From Paenibacillus_AB sp036577625 (GTDB taxonomy: Bacteria; Bacillota; Bacilli; Paenibacillales; NBRC-103111), in assembly GCF_036577625.1 (NCBI RefSeq), contig NZ_JARBDC010000075.1, positions 186,001-250,000 on the forward strand: a DNA stretch of 64,000 nt, given 5' to 3'. A program made the translations under genes and the position numbers. Below are positions 35,775 to 45,201 of this stretch, one piece after another. The notes beneath the pieces were generated by a model, which was given only the letters and a program-made list of their open reading frames with translations, made no database searches and was not told the origin of the DNA. Each line of letters opens with the position of its first letter. Position 1 is the first letter of the stretch.

Positions 35775-35825
35775 ACCGCCATTATGTTGCGTTCGAAAGG
35801 ACGCGCGTAGTGGCGGTTTTTGTTT
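35775..35825 (+). terminator. Terminator-type hairpin in the leader of the SLH operon
   Basis: ACCGCCA (35775-35781) pairs with TGGCGGT (35811-35817), an inner GCGT/ACGC pair strengthens it, and TTTTTGTTTT follows. TTGACA at 35720 and a sigma-H-like pair AGGATAT (35734) / GAAT (35752) lie upstream, so a short RNA of about 70-100 bases would end here. Confidence 0.6.
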
Positions 35826-35944
35826 TGGGACAGGGAGGGGGGACGGATCGTCATAAACACTGGATGATGTGGAAAATTGTGGACGGACGAACGGATTTCA
35901 TGGGATACTACGTGTAAAATCAGTTGCGTCGAAAAGGGGAATGG

Positions 35945-37150
35945 ATGATGTGGAAACAGTTGGCCGTGCCCGTATTTCTGGGGGCTGCGCTCGCAGCGTC
36001 TGCAGCCGGGGGGGAGACGGCTTCGGCTTCGTTTGCGGACAGCGCCTCCCATTGGGCGAAGGAATCGATCGAAAAGGCGGTCGGCAAAGGCTACGTCGAC
36101 GGCTACGAGGACAAAACGTTCCGTCCGGACCGACAAGTAAGCCGCGGCGAATTCGTGAAGATGGTCGTCACCGCCTTAAAGCTCCCGGTCAGCGGTAAAA
36201 CCGACGGCGGCGAATGGTACGTACCGTATGCGAACGCCGCCGTGAGCGCCGGCATTCATCGCTGGAGCGATTTCGCTGGAGGCGATTGGAATACGCCGAT
36301 TACGCGGCAGGAAATGGCGCGGATGGTCGTTCGGGCTACGGATCGGGAGCTGCAGAAGGCGGAGACGAACAAGCCGGACGGCGAGCTGATGTATTTGGCG
36401 ACGAAGGCCGGGCTGATCCAAGGCTTAAGCGGCGGCGAGCTCGGCGAGGGCGAAGCGACGACGCGCGCGCAGTCGGTGACGGTCATCGAGCGGATTTTGA
36501 CCGTCAACGGCGGCGGCAAGCTGGAGGTAGACAAATACGCCGTCAACCGCGCGGAGTTGGCTTGGCATAAGACGAATATTTTTACGGTGATGCCTGAGTT
36601 TTTTGGGAAGGTGTTGCCAATAAGCAATAATGGAGTCGTTCTTACAGACGGCTGGAATCCGGACAATTTGTTTGTTGAAACGCCTGATGGGAATTTCCGA
36701 GCTGAGTTGGATAGCGTTATTGCCATTGATATGGATGATCCGAGTGACCCTCATCGTAATTTGTTGGGGGATGTTTCTAAACTGAAATGGTGGAACCCTT
36801 TTACACGAAATGGGCAGTCTGTGTTTGAATTAAGTAACTGTTATGTTATTTATTTTAAAGGTCGAGTAGCTTACAACCGGGATACATCTACTTATGTTAA
36901 TTCTGATGTTTTTGCCTCTCAAAACATTTCAGGTATTTTGACCGATCGTCAGGATATGGAAAATGGAATAATAAGCGGGGTAAGTAATATATACCAAAAT
37001 AAACTAGGAGATTATCCAGCAAAAGTAATTCCCAAAAAGGTTAAAACTCGTGGCGAAATCTCAATTAACATTAGTGCGCCGGCAATTCCTCCTAATAATA
37101 TTTACACAAAATATCTGCTGAACTCCAAAGTACCGGAGTCGATAGAGTAG
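35945..37150 (+). CDS. S-layer homology (SLH) domain protein with unknown C-terminal half
   Basis: 401 residues from the ATG at 35945 (or the one at 35948), following AAAAGGGG. A signal peptide (cleavage after about residue 28, SASA) is followed by three SLH units: FADSASHWAKESIEKAVGKG with DGYEDKTFRPDRQVSRGEFV, then WYVPYANAAVSAGIHRWSDF, then a weaker third (LMYLATKAGLIQGLSGGE). SLH domains bind pyruvylated wall polymer. From about codon 205 the DNA becomes AT-rich and the protein has no domain I recognise. The giant gene follows after 12 bases, so this is probably its wall anchor partner. Confidence 0.87.
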   Translation: MMWKQLAVPVFLGAALAASAAGGETASASFADSASHWAKESIEKAVGKGYVDGYEDKTFRPDRQVSRGEFVKMVVTALKLPVSGKTDGGEWYVPYANAAVSAGIHRWSDFAGGDWNTPITRQEMARMVVRATDRELQKAETNKPDGELMYLATKAGLIQGLSGGELGEGEATTRAQSVTVIERILTVNGGGKLEVDKYAVNRAELAWHKTNIFTVMPEFFGKVLPISNNGVVLTDGWNPDNLFVETPDGNFRAELDSVIAIDMDDPSDPHRNLLGDVSKLKWWNPFTRNGQSVFELSNCYVIYFKGRVAYNRDTSTYVNSDVFASQNISGILTDRQDMENGIISGVSNIYQNKLGDYPAKVIPKKVKTRGEISINISAPAIPPNNIYTKYLLNSKVPESIE

Positions 37151-38095
37151 GGTGAGCCGCTAATGCGAATTAAGAAAAAATGGATTACTGGGGCAGCCAT
37201 TGTGCTCGTCAGTTTTCTGTTGAGTAGTATCCTGCTCTATCCTTCCCCCAATTTGGTTTATGCAGATGAGGCCATTACTTTTAATACAGACAGTTGGTCC
37301 AACGGCTATAGCAAATATAAAAGTTTAACATCAAGTGAAATTAAATTATCGAAACCCGGCTACAAAATTAAAGAAGCCGTGATTCTAAACGAAGAGACGA
37401 TTGTAAAAGATATTCCTGCAGCTGCGGGCCAAACTATTTGGACCGGGACAGCTACCCTTGAAGGTACAGACACTCCCATTCATTCAATTGGGAATAAAAC
37501 AGCACAAGGATATTATGCTTGGTATCGGTATTCTACAACAGATAGCCGCAAAGATTGGTATGCAAATTTTATAAGAATCGATAGTGGCTACAACAAATAT
37601 GGGGAGCAGCGCGCTTGTCCCGATCTCTCATCAAATCCATCTGACATATCGCCACCGAAAGATGAGACGGGGATGTACGCATATCCCGGATGTGACGATG
37701 ATTCCTTAATCCTAAGCGGGGCATTAGATAAGGATTTTAAAACATCAGAAGGAATTGTAATTAATCGTCAGGCTGTCGATACAAGTGAGGCAGTGGGGAT
37801 AGCTACAGTGGATTATTCAGCTTCAGTCGGAGCGCCCGCCGACCTATTTCCAAATGTTTTATATGGCGTATCTGACCCAAGCACACAACCGATCAATGTT
37901 ATCTTGAAATCAGATGCCAGCGAGTTTGCCGTTCAATACTATCAAAATTTCAACGGAGATTCCGGATATTCTAAGAATCTCACAGCCTACGGCGCCAAGG
38001 TCATGGTTTATTTTTCTGCCTTCGACGTAGATATCGACGCTATGACATACAAATACCCGCCATATACGCTAAGGGTAACGTATGAAGAAGTCGAC
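36560..38095. other. AT-rich block spanning the junction of two genes
   Basis: Hand counts of 60-base lines give about 30% GC at 36841 and 32% at 37321, against 55% at 36061. The change begins near 36560, inside the SLH gene, and ends near 38095, inside the giant gene just before its CARDB-like domain. Codons switch to A/T-ending within the block. Both frames stay open across both edges. Confidence 0.8.
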
Positions 38096-41000
38096 TCGTC
38101 TAAACCCGACCTCGTCCCCATCACCATCACCACAACGGGCCCGGTCCAAATAGGCGAAGCAAAAACGTTTACGTACCAATTCAAAAACAAAGGCAAAAAG
38201 ATCGAAAACCGGCCGTTCACCGTCTACGTGCAAAACCTGATTACCGGCGGAAAGGTGAGCCAGGCTTCATTTAATGGCGCGGACACCGAACAGCTTCTAT
38301 CCGGCACATTCTCCTACACGCCGCTCGGCCCGCAAACGGTAAAGTTCCGTTTGATCGTCGATTATAACAACGACATCGAGGAACAGCCCCCCGACGGCGA
38401 ACTGAACAATACGGCCGAATTCGAGTTTCCCGTCAACGTTGGGATCGACGGCGATTTCGACCTGGTTCCTTCTTCGATCCGATATACGGAAGATTTCAAA
38501 GTGGTGCCGAAGCAGTTCGAAATCCCGAACGGCTGTACGTACAAATACCATAACTATCGCTTCATTCAAAACGGAATTACATGGACGACGGCCAACGTCA
38601 ACGGACAAACGGCGGCAACGTCCTTTGCTTATCCGAATTACCCGGACAACTTGTCCGTCAGCACCAGCAGGGTCGCTCTGCAAATCTACACGAGCTGCGG
38701 CGACTCGGGATGGATCAAGGAAAAACCGTTTGTCGTGAACGAGTCGGGTACCGAGAACACGCCGCCCGAGTTTCGGGCCGGATTTTTCCTGGAACATAAC
38801 CGTACCGGTACCGATCCGGTTACGCAAGTCGTCGTCGGTTCGATGGTCAATCTGCGCATTATCCAGGATCCAAGCTCGACGCCGCCGTCGCCGTATGACG
38901 CCGAGAAAGATTACCCGATTACATGGCGATGGGACTTCGCGGGAAGTAGCAGCGGCTGGATACGAAGCTTGCCGTCGACCTACGGCTTCGATAATCGCGA
39001 CGATCATTTCTACAATATCAAAGCCGACCAAGTCGGCAATTTTGCGATACGCGTAACCGGAACGGATCGGCGAGGCGCGCAAACGAGCCGTACCGTCTTT
39101 TTGGACGTAATCCCGCCGAACCCGATCGCGGCTTGCAGCGTTCCGACGCCGGTCAAGGCGAACCGGCCGGTCGATCCGGCGAAGTTCAGCGCGAAAGGCA
39201 GCTTTAGTCCGGTCGGGCGTACGATCGACGAAAGCCGCAACGCGTGGACGAACAAGCAAACGTCGTACAGCAATCCGACGTCGGAACCGATCAAGGTTCA
39301 GGTGCAGCTTTACGTCTACGACAGCGCCGGCCTCCGGTCGCTCGCCCCGGCGACGTGTACGATCGATGTGCTGCCGGACAAGCCGCCGGTCGGCAAGCTC
39401 GACGTGCCGCCGCTCGGTCTTCGCGGGCAAACGTACGAGCTGTTCAACAAATCGTACAGCCCGGACGACGATGCGCTCGTCAGCGCCGCTTACCGGTACA
39501 AATACGATGCGGCGAACAACGGCTTCGCCGACGATCCGTGGCAATCGCTGTCCGGTACGCTGGCGAAATCGTCGTTTACGCCGAACCGCGTCGGCAAATA
39601 TTTGTTCGACGTGTACGTGTGCGAAGACTACGGCCAGTGCGCGTATGCATCGGCTACGCAGTCCGTCGGCATCATGGTGCTGGATACGATCAACCTGGCG
39701 CCGACCGTTTCGTTCGATCTGTTCGGCAAAAACGAGCAGCCCGAAGTCAACGTGCCGGTTACGTTCGGCGTCCAAGCAATGCTTTCGTGGCCGCTGTACG
39801 ACGTCAACACGAACAACCGGATTGCAAACCATGCCTTCGCATGGAGCGACGCGAACGGCGCGCTGACCGCCGGCCTCGGCAAAGGGATGGAACGATATTA
39901 CGACATTTACAACTACTACAGTTGGGGCGGCGGAGGCGGCAATACGTACAAGCCGTACTTCAACCCGTACACCGACAACGGGTTCGGGGCGAACCGGATC
40001 TCCCCTTACAAAGGCATCGAGACGCTCGATACGAGCCGGTCGCAGCCTTTATTGGTGCCGGTCGCTTCGGGCGGCATAACCACCTTGCAGCCGGTGGAGT
40101 TCGGAAGCATCCTGAAGACGAACAAGACGCACCTCATTTTCGATATGTTGGGCTACGACGGCTACGCGAACGCGCTCAAAGGGTACAATTTGAGCAAAAT
40201 GCCGAAGTATGCAGCGGAATATTCCAAAGACAACAGCAGCCAGTTCGGTTCTTCGCTGAAGCATCGCTGGCCCGAGGGGGGCGATCCGTACGACTATACG
40301 ATTTCCGGCAACGGGATTTACGACGCGATTTCATACGCCGTGCCTTTGTACAAAAGCTACGACGACATAAGGAAAAACGCCGACAAAATCAAGAACGGGG
40401 ACTATTCCGGCGCAAAAGGCTTCACGACGCTCACGTACAATCTCCCCCATTTGTACGGCTTCGAGGTGGCCGGCAGCACGATCTACAAATTCATCGGCGG
40501 CGGCAGCAAGTACAAAGCGGCCTACGAGTCGTTCGAATACTACGACGAGGAAACCCAATCCGGGTGCAATTGCGTCGTGCAAGTCGGGTATAACGGCTCG
40601 GACCTCCCTTCCAAGGTCGCCGTCGGCGTCATTTCGTACGATTCGTATACCGGGGCGCAAAAAAACGTCCGGCTGGATAACGAGGACTTGTTCGCGTCAT
40701 CGCTGCGAACGCCGTTCCAGCATACCGGCAAACAGAGCCGCTATTTCACGATGTACGACAAAGGGGACAACGCCGTTTTGGTAAGCGGCCCGTACAACTT
40801 TTTCGGCGGCGATATGCATATCGAACAAATCGAGATCGATCCGCAGGGGAACACGATTCGTAAAAATACGGTCACGTTCCCGGGCCGGGTCGAGGCCGAC
40901 GGAACGAGCTGCTACTACACGATTCCGATCGGCCTGTATAAAGGGCTGGACGGCGAGTACTTCTCGTTTATCCAGGAAGTGTGCAAAAAGAAAGGGGCGG

Positions 41001-44000
41001 AACAATCTTACCCGATCGCCTATTATGCGTACAAAATAAATGCGGATTTGTCGCTCGCCTGGATCACCAAGCTCCGCGGAATCGGGTACAGGCACGATGT
41101 GGGGACGTTCGATCAAAACTGGGAAAGCCGTCCGGTAGCCGCCTACAACCCGGTAACGAACGAATTGATCACGCGCAGCTACTACCAGACGTATTGCAAC
41201 GGATGCACGGTGCCGACGGTCACGAACTACCAGGAACTGCTTAACGGAACAACCGGCGCGCTTTCGAACTGGTCGGGAACGCCGATCAGCAACATGTCCG
41301 GCGGATTCGGCATCCTGCCGAGCGGCGGCTACGGTCCGCTCTCCGGACCAAGCACGATCACGGACGATTCGGGGACGAGCCGCAGCTGGGGCGATGGCTT
41401 GTACAACACCCGGCGCGACGATCTCGGCTTTCACGAATCCGAGAAAAACGACGAACTGGTCAGCGGCGAATATATTGCCGACGGGGTGTTCCTCGGCATT
41501 TACCAGCAAGACTACCAGTCGAATTCCCAAGGCGGCTTGTCCGGCAAACGGTACATCTATATCGCCAAAGGAACGCCGCGGCAAACCGTCGTGAGGAGCG
41601 GCTTCCGGCTCGGCCAGTTCATGTCCGGGACGGCTTACGACGACACGGAGCTGTCGTTCACGATGAACATGAAACGTCCGGGCATCGATACGGGACTCGC
41701 CGGATTTTCGTTCCGGATGCAGGATCCGACGAACCGGTACGCGGTCGAAGCGGACGCCGCTACGATCTACGTTTCGCGCTATATCGGGGGCGCACGAACG
41801 GTACTATCCCGCATTCCGTACCCGTTCCAGCCGAATACGGACTATGCGTTCCGGGTGAAAATGGCCGGCAGCCAAATCGACGTTACGCTCAACGGCGTTC
41901 CGTACGTATCCGTCTCGGACGGTACGTTCGCGGGCGGCAAGCTCGGGCCGTTTACGACCAAATCGTACGTCAGCTTCAAAGGCGTGTCGCTCAAGGGCAT
42001 TCCGAAGCAAAATGTCGAATGGCTGACGCAATACGCCATTTGGGAAGAAGGCTCGGCCCGGGCGGAGGCGCGCTACGAAAACATTGCGTACGCCGATCCG
42101 GAGAACGATCCGGTGTCGGGCGGGTTCCGTTGGTCGATCGCGCATGTGCCGAAATTTATGAATAACCAAGGCGTATCGGGCTTGAACGGGCAAACGTTCG
42201 CCGGGCCGCAGCAATATTTCGATAAAGTCGGCGAATACTGGATTACGCTTCGCGCGCGCGACGATCCGCATCCGAGCTATTTGTGGCCGAGCGGCGTGTT
42301 CGACAGCTACCGCAAAGACTCGAACGCCTATGCGAAGCGGCTCATCGTGCACCGGCGACCGGTCGCCGTCATGTCTGCATGGATAAACGGGGACGGTACG
42401 GTAGGCTATAGCGACGCCAGCTACGACCCCGATCGATGGGTGAACGCCGGGACGTACTCGCCCCCGGATGCGACCGGCATCGATTACGGGGCGACGCGCG
42501 GCATTATGGAGCGGCTTTACTATTACGTGTCGCCGAGCGGCCAATACGTACAAAGCAAGCTGACGCGGCCGACGGAAACCGGCGTCTATACGGTCGGCCT
42601 GAAAGTGCGAGACGAATACGGCGCCTGGAGCTACCCGGTTTCGCAGACGATAACGATCGGGACGATTCCGCCGGCCAATAACCGGCCGACGGCGACGCTG
42701 ACGTTTCCGAACGGATCGCAAGCGAGCCCGAGCCTCGTGTATACGAGACGGCCGACCATCACATGGGAGCAGCACGACACGCCGGGGACGGTTTTCCAGG
42801 GCTACCACGTCAAAGTTGCCGACAGCTCCGGCGCGATCGTCGTCGAGAGCGGCGAAAGTCCGCAATGGACGAGCTCGAATTACGCCGCCTGGACCGTGCC
42901 GGTCGACTTGCCGTACGGAACGAAGCTGCAGGTGCAAGTGCGGGCGAGCGACGGCGAAACGTGGTCCGACTGGTCGAACGTCGGCTGGATGATCGTCAAC
43001 GGCCCGCCGTCCGCGGTGCTTACGTTCCCGAACGGTCCCTCGGCCGGGGCGGCGAACCTGCTTCAGGACAACCGGCGCCCGACGCTGTCCTGGAACCAAT
43101 ACGATCCGGACTTGGCGTACGGCAACGTGTTCCAGCATTACCACGTCCAAATCATGGGCGAGGACGGTTCGCTCGTTTACGATTACGCCGCCGGCCAATG
43201 GACGCAGGCGACGAGCCAAAGCATGACGGTGACCGCCGATCTGCCGACCGGCATACCGCTGCAGGCGCGCGTGCGGGTTTATGACGGCGCGCTTTGGTCG
43301 GACTGGTCGAATACCGGCTGGCTGCGCATCAACCTTTCGCCGGGAGCGGACGTCGCGTATCCGTCCGGATCGCAAGCGAGCCCGACGATTTCCGGCCCGC
43401 AGCCCGCGATTGCGTGGAACCAGTGGGACCCGGACCCGGGCACCGTATTTTTGAAATATCAGGTGCATATCGCGAACGAAGCGAACACGGCGCTCGTCTA
43501 CGATTCCGGCGAAGTGTCGCAACATACGTCCGCAACGACGCAAAGCCATCTGGTCGGCACCGCGCTTCCGGCGGGGCAAAAGCTGCGCGTTCGCGTGCGT
43601 GTATTCGACGGATACGTCTGGTCGCCATGGTCCGGCGACAAATGGCTGCTCACGAACCGGCCGCCGGTTGCCGATTTCGATTGGTCGCCGAAGCCGATTT
43701 GGGAAGGGGACACCGTCCATTTGGACAATTTGTCGTCCGATCCGGACGGCAACGCGCTTTCTTCCGTTTGGGAAATCCGGATGACGGACGGAACGGTCCG
43801 CACATGCGGCACGCCCGACGCGGTTCAGCTTTTTCCGGTGCCCGGTTCGTATACCGTGACGCTTACCGTTTCCGACGGATATGCCGAGAGCCGCATCACG
43901 AAAACGCTCGAAGCGCTGCCGCTGACGATCGACGCGAAAGTTCGCCATACGCCGCAGTGGCTGGCCATCCATGAACAAAAAGGCAACAACACGACGACGG

Positions 44001-44338
44001 TGCCGATCGATTTTTATTCCGGCGAAATATTCGTCGTGCAGACGGTCTCGTCACCCGCGCCGGTAAGCGAAGCGAAAGCATGGATCGACACCGTCGGAAT
44101 CGACGGAAACGCCTTAACCGTATCCACTGTGCTGGCCGTATCCGACTCCGACGCGACCCGTTTCGAAGGACGGCTTTACGACGACAAATTCATGTCGGCG
44201 ACCGAAGGGATTCCCGTGGGCGTGCTGCCGATCCATTTTCAAATCCGCTATGCGAACGGAGTCGTCAAAAAGCAGGACGTCCCGGTGCGGATTATCGGCA
44301 ACGTTAACGATGCGGTCGACGTACATCGGCGGCAATAG
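37163..44338 (+). CDS. Giant secreted multi-domain protein (2391 residues)
   Basis: A signal peptide (residues 1-36, VYADEA) precedes: an AT-rich-coded region of unknown fold (37-310); a CARDB-like domain (about 313-430, KPDLVPITITTTGPVQIGEA); a second related domain; PKD/Ig-like domains (about 535-880); a long unclassified middle rich in Tyr, Gly and Asn with several Cys pairs; a LamG/ConA-like domain (about 1486-1612); three fibronectin-III-like repeats of about 105 residues (1840-2165, each with TFPNG or YPSGS, WNQ/WEQ and WSDWS); a PKD domain (2166-2250) and a C-terminal beta domain. There is no LPxTG or SLH motif, so anchoring may come from the SLH protein just upstream. Its last bases run straight into the Tad-like operon. 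Confidence 0.88.
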   Translation: MRIKKKWITGAAIVLVSFLLSSILLYPSPNLVYADEAITFNTDSWSNGYSKYKSLTSSEIKLSKPGYKIKEAVILNEETIVKDIPAAAGQTIWTGTATLEGTDTPIHSIGNKTAQGYYAWYRYSTTDSRKDWYANFIRIDSGYNKYGEQRACPDLSSNPSDISPPKDETGMYAYPGCDDDSLILSGALDKDFKTSEGIVINRQAVDTSEAVGIATVDYSASVGAPADLFPNVLYGVSDPSTQPINVILKSDASEFAVQYYQNFNGDSGYSKNLTAYGAKVMVYFSAFDVDIDAMTYKYPPYTLRVTYEEVDSSKPDLVPITITTTGPVQIGEAKTFTYQFKNKGKKIENRPFTVYVQNLITGGKVSQASFNGADTEQLLSGTFSYTPLGPQTVKFRLIVDYNNDIEEQPPDGELNNTAEFEFPVNVGIDGDFDLVPSSIRYTEDFKVVPKQFEIPNGCTYKYHNYRFIQNGITWTTANVNGQTAATSFAYPNYPDNLSVSTSRVALQIYTSCGDSGWIKEKPFVVNESGTENTPPEFRAGFFLEHNRTGTDPVTQVVVGSMVNLRIIQDPSSTPPSPYDAEKDYPITWRWDFAGSSSGWIRSLPSTYGFDNRDDHFYNIKADQVGNFAIRVTGTDRRGAQTSRTVFLDVIPPNPIAACSVPTPVKANRPVDPAKFSAKGSFSPVGRTIDESRNAWTNKQTSYSNPTSEPIKVQVQLYVYDSAGLRSLAPATCTIDVLPDKPPVGKLDVPPLGLRGQTYELFNKSYSPDDDALVSAAYRYKYDAANNGFADDPWQSLSGTLAKSSFTPNRVGKYLFDVYVCEDYGQCAYASATQSVGIMVLDTINLAPTVSFDLFGKNEQPEVNVPVTFGVQAMLSWPLYDVNTNNRIANHAFAWSDANGALTAGLGKGMERYYDIYNYYSWGGGGGNTYKPYFNPYTDNGFGANRISPYKGIETLDTSRSQPLLVPVASGGITTLQPVEFGSILKTNKTHLIFDMLGYDGYANALKGYNLSKMPKYAAEYSKDNSSQFGSSLKHRWPEGGDPYDYTISGNGIYDAISYAVPLYKSYDDIRKNADKIKNGDYSGAKGFTTLTYNLPHLYGFEVAGSTIYKFIGGGSKYKAAYESFEYYDEETQSGCNCVVQVGYNGSDLPSKVAVGVISYDSYTGAQKNVRLDNEDLFASSLRTPFQHTGKQSRYFTMYDKGDNAVLVSGPYNFFGGDMHIEQIEIDPQGNTIRKNTVTFPGRVEADGTSCYYTIPIGLYKGLDGEYFSFIQEVCKKKGAEQSYPIAYYAYKINADLSLAWITKLRGIGYRHDVGTFDQNWESRPVAAYNPVTNELITRSYYQTYCNGCTVPTVTNYQELLNGTTGALSNWSGTPISNMSGGFGILPSGGYGPLSGPSTITDDSGTSRSWGDGLYNTRRDDLGFHESEKNDELVSGEYIADGVFLGIYQQDYQSNSQGGLSGKRYIYIAKGTPRQTVVRSGFRLGQFMSGTAYDDTELSFTMNMKRPGIDTGLAGFSFRMQDPTNRYAVEADAATIYVSRYIGGARTVLSRIPYPFQPNTDYAFRVKMAGSQIDVTLNGVPYVSVSDGTFAGGKLGPFTTKSYVSFKGVSLKGIPKQNVEWLTQYAIWEEGSARAEARYENIAYADPENDPVSGGFRWSIAHVPKFMNNQGVSGLNGQTFAGPQQYFDKVGEYWITLRARDDPHPSYLWPSGVFDSYRKDSNAYAKRLIVHRRPVAVMSAWINGDGTVGYSDASYDPDRWVNAGTYSPPDATGIDYGATRGIMERLYYYVSPSGQYVQSKLTRPTETGVYTVGLKVRDEYGAWSYPVSQTITIGTIPPANNRPTATLTFPNGSQASPSLVYTRRPTITWEQHDTPGTVFQGYHVKVADSSGAIVVESGESPQWTSSNYAAWTVPVDLPYGTKLQVQVRASDGETWSDWSNVGWMIVNGPPSAVLTFPNGPSAGAANLLQDNRRPTLSWNQYDPDLAYGNVFQHYHVQIMGEDGSLVYDYAAGQWTQATSQSMTVTADLPTGIPLQARVRVYDGALWSDWSNTGWLRINLSPGADVAYPSGSQASPTISGPQPAIAWNQWDPDPGTVFLKYQVHIANEANTALVYDSGEVSQHTSATTQSHLVGTALPAGQKLRVRVRVFDGYVWSPWSGDKWLLTNRPPVADFDWSPKPIWEGDTVHLDNLSSDPDGNALSSVWEIRMTDGTVRTCGTPDAVQLFPVPGSYTVTLTVSDGYAESRITKTLEALPLTIDAKVRHTPQWLAIHEQKGNNTTTVPIDFYSGEIFVVQTVSSPAPVSEAKAWIDTVGIDGNALTVSTVLAVSDSDATRFEGRLYDDKFMSATEGIPVGVLPIHFQIRYANGVVKKQDVPVRIIGNVNDAVDVHRRQ

Positions 44339-44342
44339 GCGG

Positions 44343-44371
44343 TTTACAATTTGGAACATAAATGGTATTAT
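44343..44371 (+). promoter_or_regulatory. Sigma-A promoter of the Tad-like operon
   Basis: TTTACA (44343-44348), a 17-base spacer and TATTAT (44366-44371), starting four bases after the giant gene's stop. Transcription would begin near 44378. Confidence 0.7.
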
Positions 44372-44402
44372 ATGAATATAGCATGTGCGAGAAACGTTTG
44401 CG

Positions 44403-44446
44403 AAGGACGCAGGCGATCGGGCAACCGACCGTTTGCGTCCTTTTTC
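44403..44446 (+). terminator. Intrinsic-terminator hairpin in the Tad-operon leader
   Basis: AAGGACGCA (44403-44411) pairs with TGCGTCCTT (44434-44442), running into TTTTT. It lies between the promoter and the first ribosome-binding site, so it either ends the giant gene's transcript or acts as an attenuator. Confidence 0.7.
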
Positions 44447-44462
44447 GTTACTTGAGGGGGAT

Positions 44463-45194
44463 ATGCCGGTGAACAAAAAACGAAACTTGCTGATCAGCTT
44501 CTCGGCTGCGCTCTTGGCGGCGTTTCTCGTCTATGGCGTATACAAGCTGCAGCTGAGGCAGGTGGAGCTGCAACAGACGGTCAACGTCGTCGTGCCGAAA
44601 GATTTCATTCCCGCCGGCACGATGATCGAAGCCGGAATGCTCGCGATGAAGCCCGTGCTGGCCGGGTCTCTGGAGGAAGGGATGTTTACGGACTCGGCGC
44701 AGCTGGTCGGCTTGGAGTCGGTCGTGCCGCTCGGAACGAACGAACCGATTTTGTCGTGGAAGGTGGACAAGTACCATTTGCTGCCGTCGGCCGGGCAGGC
44801 GACGTTTCAAATCCCGAAGGAGTACATTTTATCGCTGCCGGGCGGCATTCGGGCGGGCGACAAAGTAAAGCTGTACGTTTCCGGAAACGAGGGAGAGGCC
44901 GGACGTTTGTTCGACGAGGACATTACGGTCGCCTCGGTCAAATCGTCCGCGAATGTGGAAGTCGACAATCCGAAATCGCCCAATCTGTATTCGCGGGTAA
45001 ACGGCGATACCGAGAAAATGTACGCATCCCGCAGGGAAGCGAACGGCGCGATCGACCAAATCAATTTGAATTTGTCCGAGGAGCAATGGCTGGCGATCGA
45101 CCGCGCATGCCGGACGAAAAAGGCGAAGCTCGTCATCGCCGTCTCGGCGTCGTCGCTCTCGGAGGAATCCGTATTTGTCATAGGAAGGAGATGA
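44463..45194 (+). CDS. cpaB: CpaB/RcpC-like SAF-domain protein
   Basis: 243 residues from ATG 44463; the GTG two codons on has better spacing to GAGGGGG and could be the true start. One N-terminal membrane segment (about 10-28) is followed by a SAF domain (VVVPKDFIPAGTMIEAGMLA with GTNEPILSWKVDKY) and a C-terminal beta domain. CpaB/RcpC proteins are components of Tad/Flp pilus machines; in Gram-negatives they contact the outer-membrane secretin, which does not exist here. It is the first gene of an operon that continues to 51028. Confidence 0.85.
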   Translation: MPVNKKRNLLISFSAALLAAFLVYGVYKLQLRQVELQQTVNVVVPKDFIPAGTMIEAGMLAMKPVLAGSLEEGMFTDSAQLVGLESVVPLGTNEPILSWKVDKYHLLPSAGQATFQIPKEYILSLPGGIRAGDKVKLYVSGNEGEAGRLFDEDITVASVKSSANVEVDNPKSPNLYSRVNGDTEKMYASRREANGAIDQINLNLSEEQWLAIDRACRTKKAKLVIAVSASSLSEESVFVIGRR

Positions 45195-45201
45195 CCGCCG
45201 C

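Noticed and set aside
41804..43978. 724-codon antisense frame inside the giant gene
   Set aside because: No start signal and composition typical of a reverse shadow of repeated FN3-like coding sequence.
44378..44450. Cyclic di-GMP riboswitch in the Tad-operon leader
   Set aside because: GGACGCAGGCG recalls part of the GEMM-I consensus, but the second hairpin, the tetraloop receptor and the conserved GGGCAAACC are missing; a plain terminator/attenuator explains the bases better.
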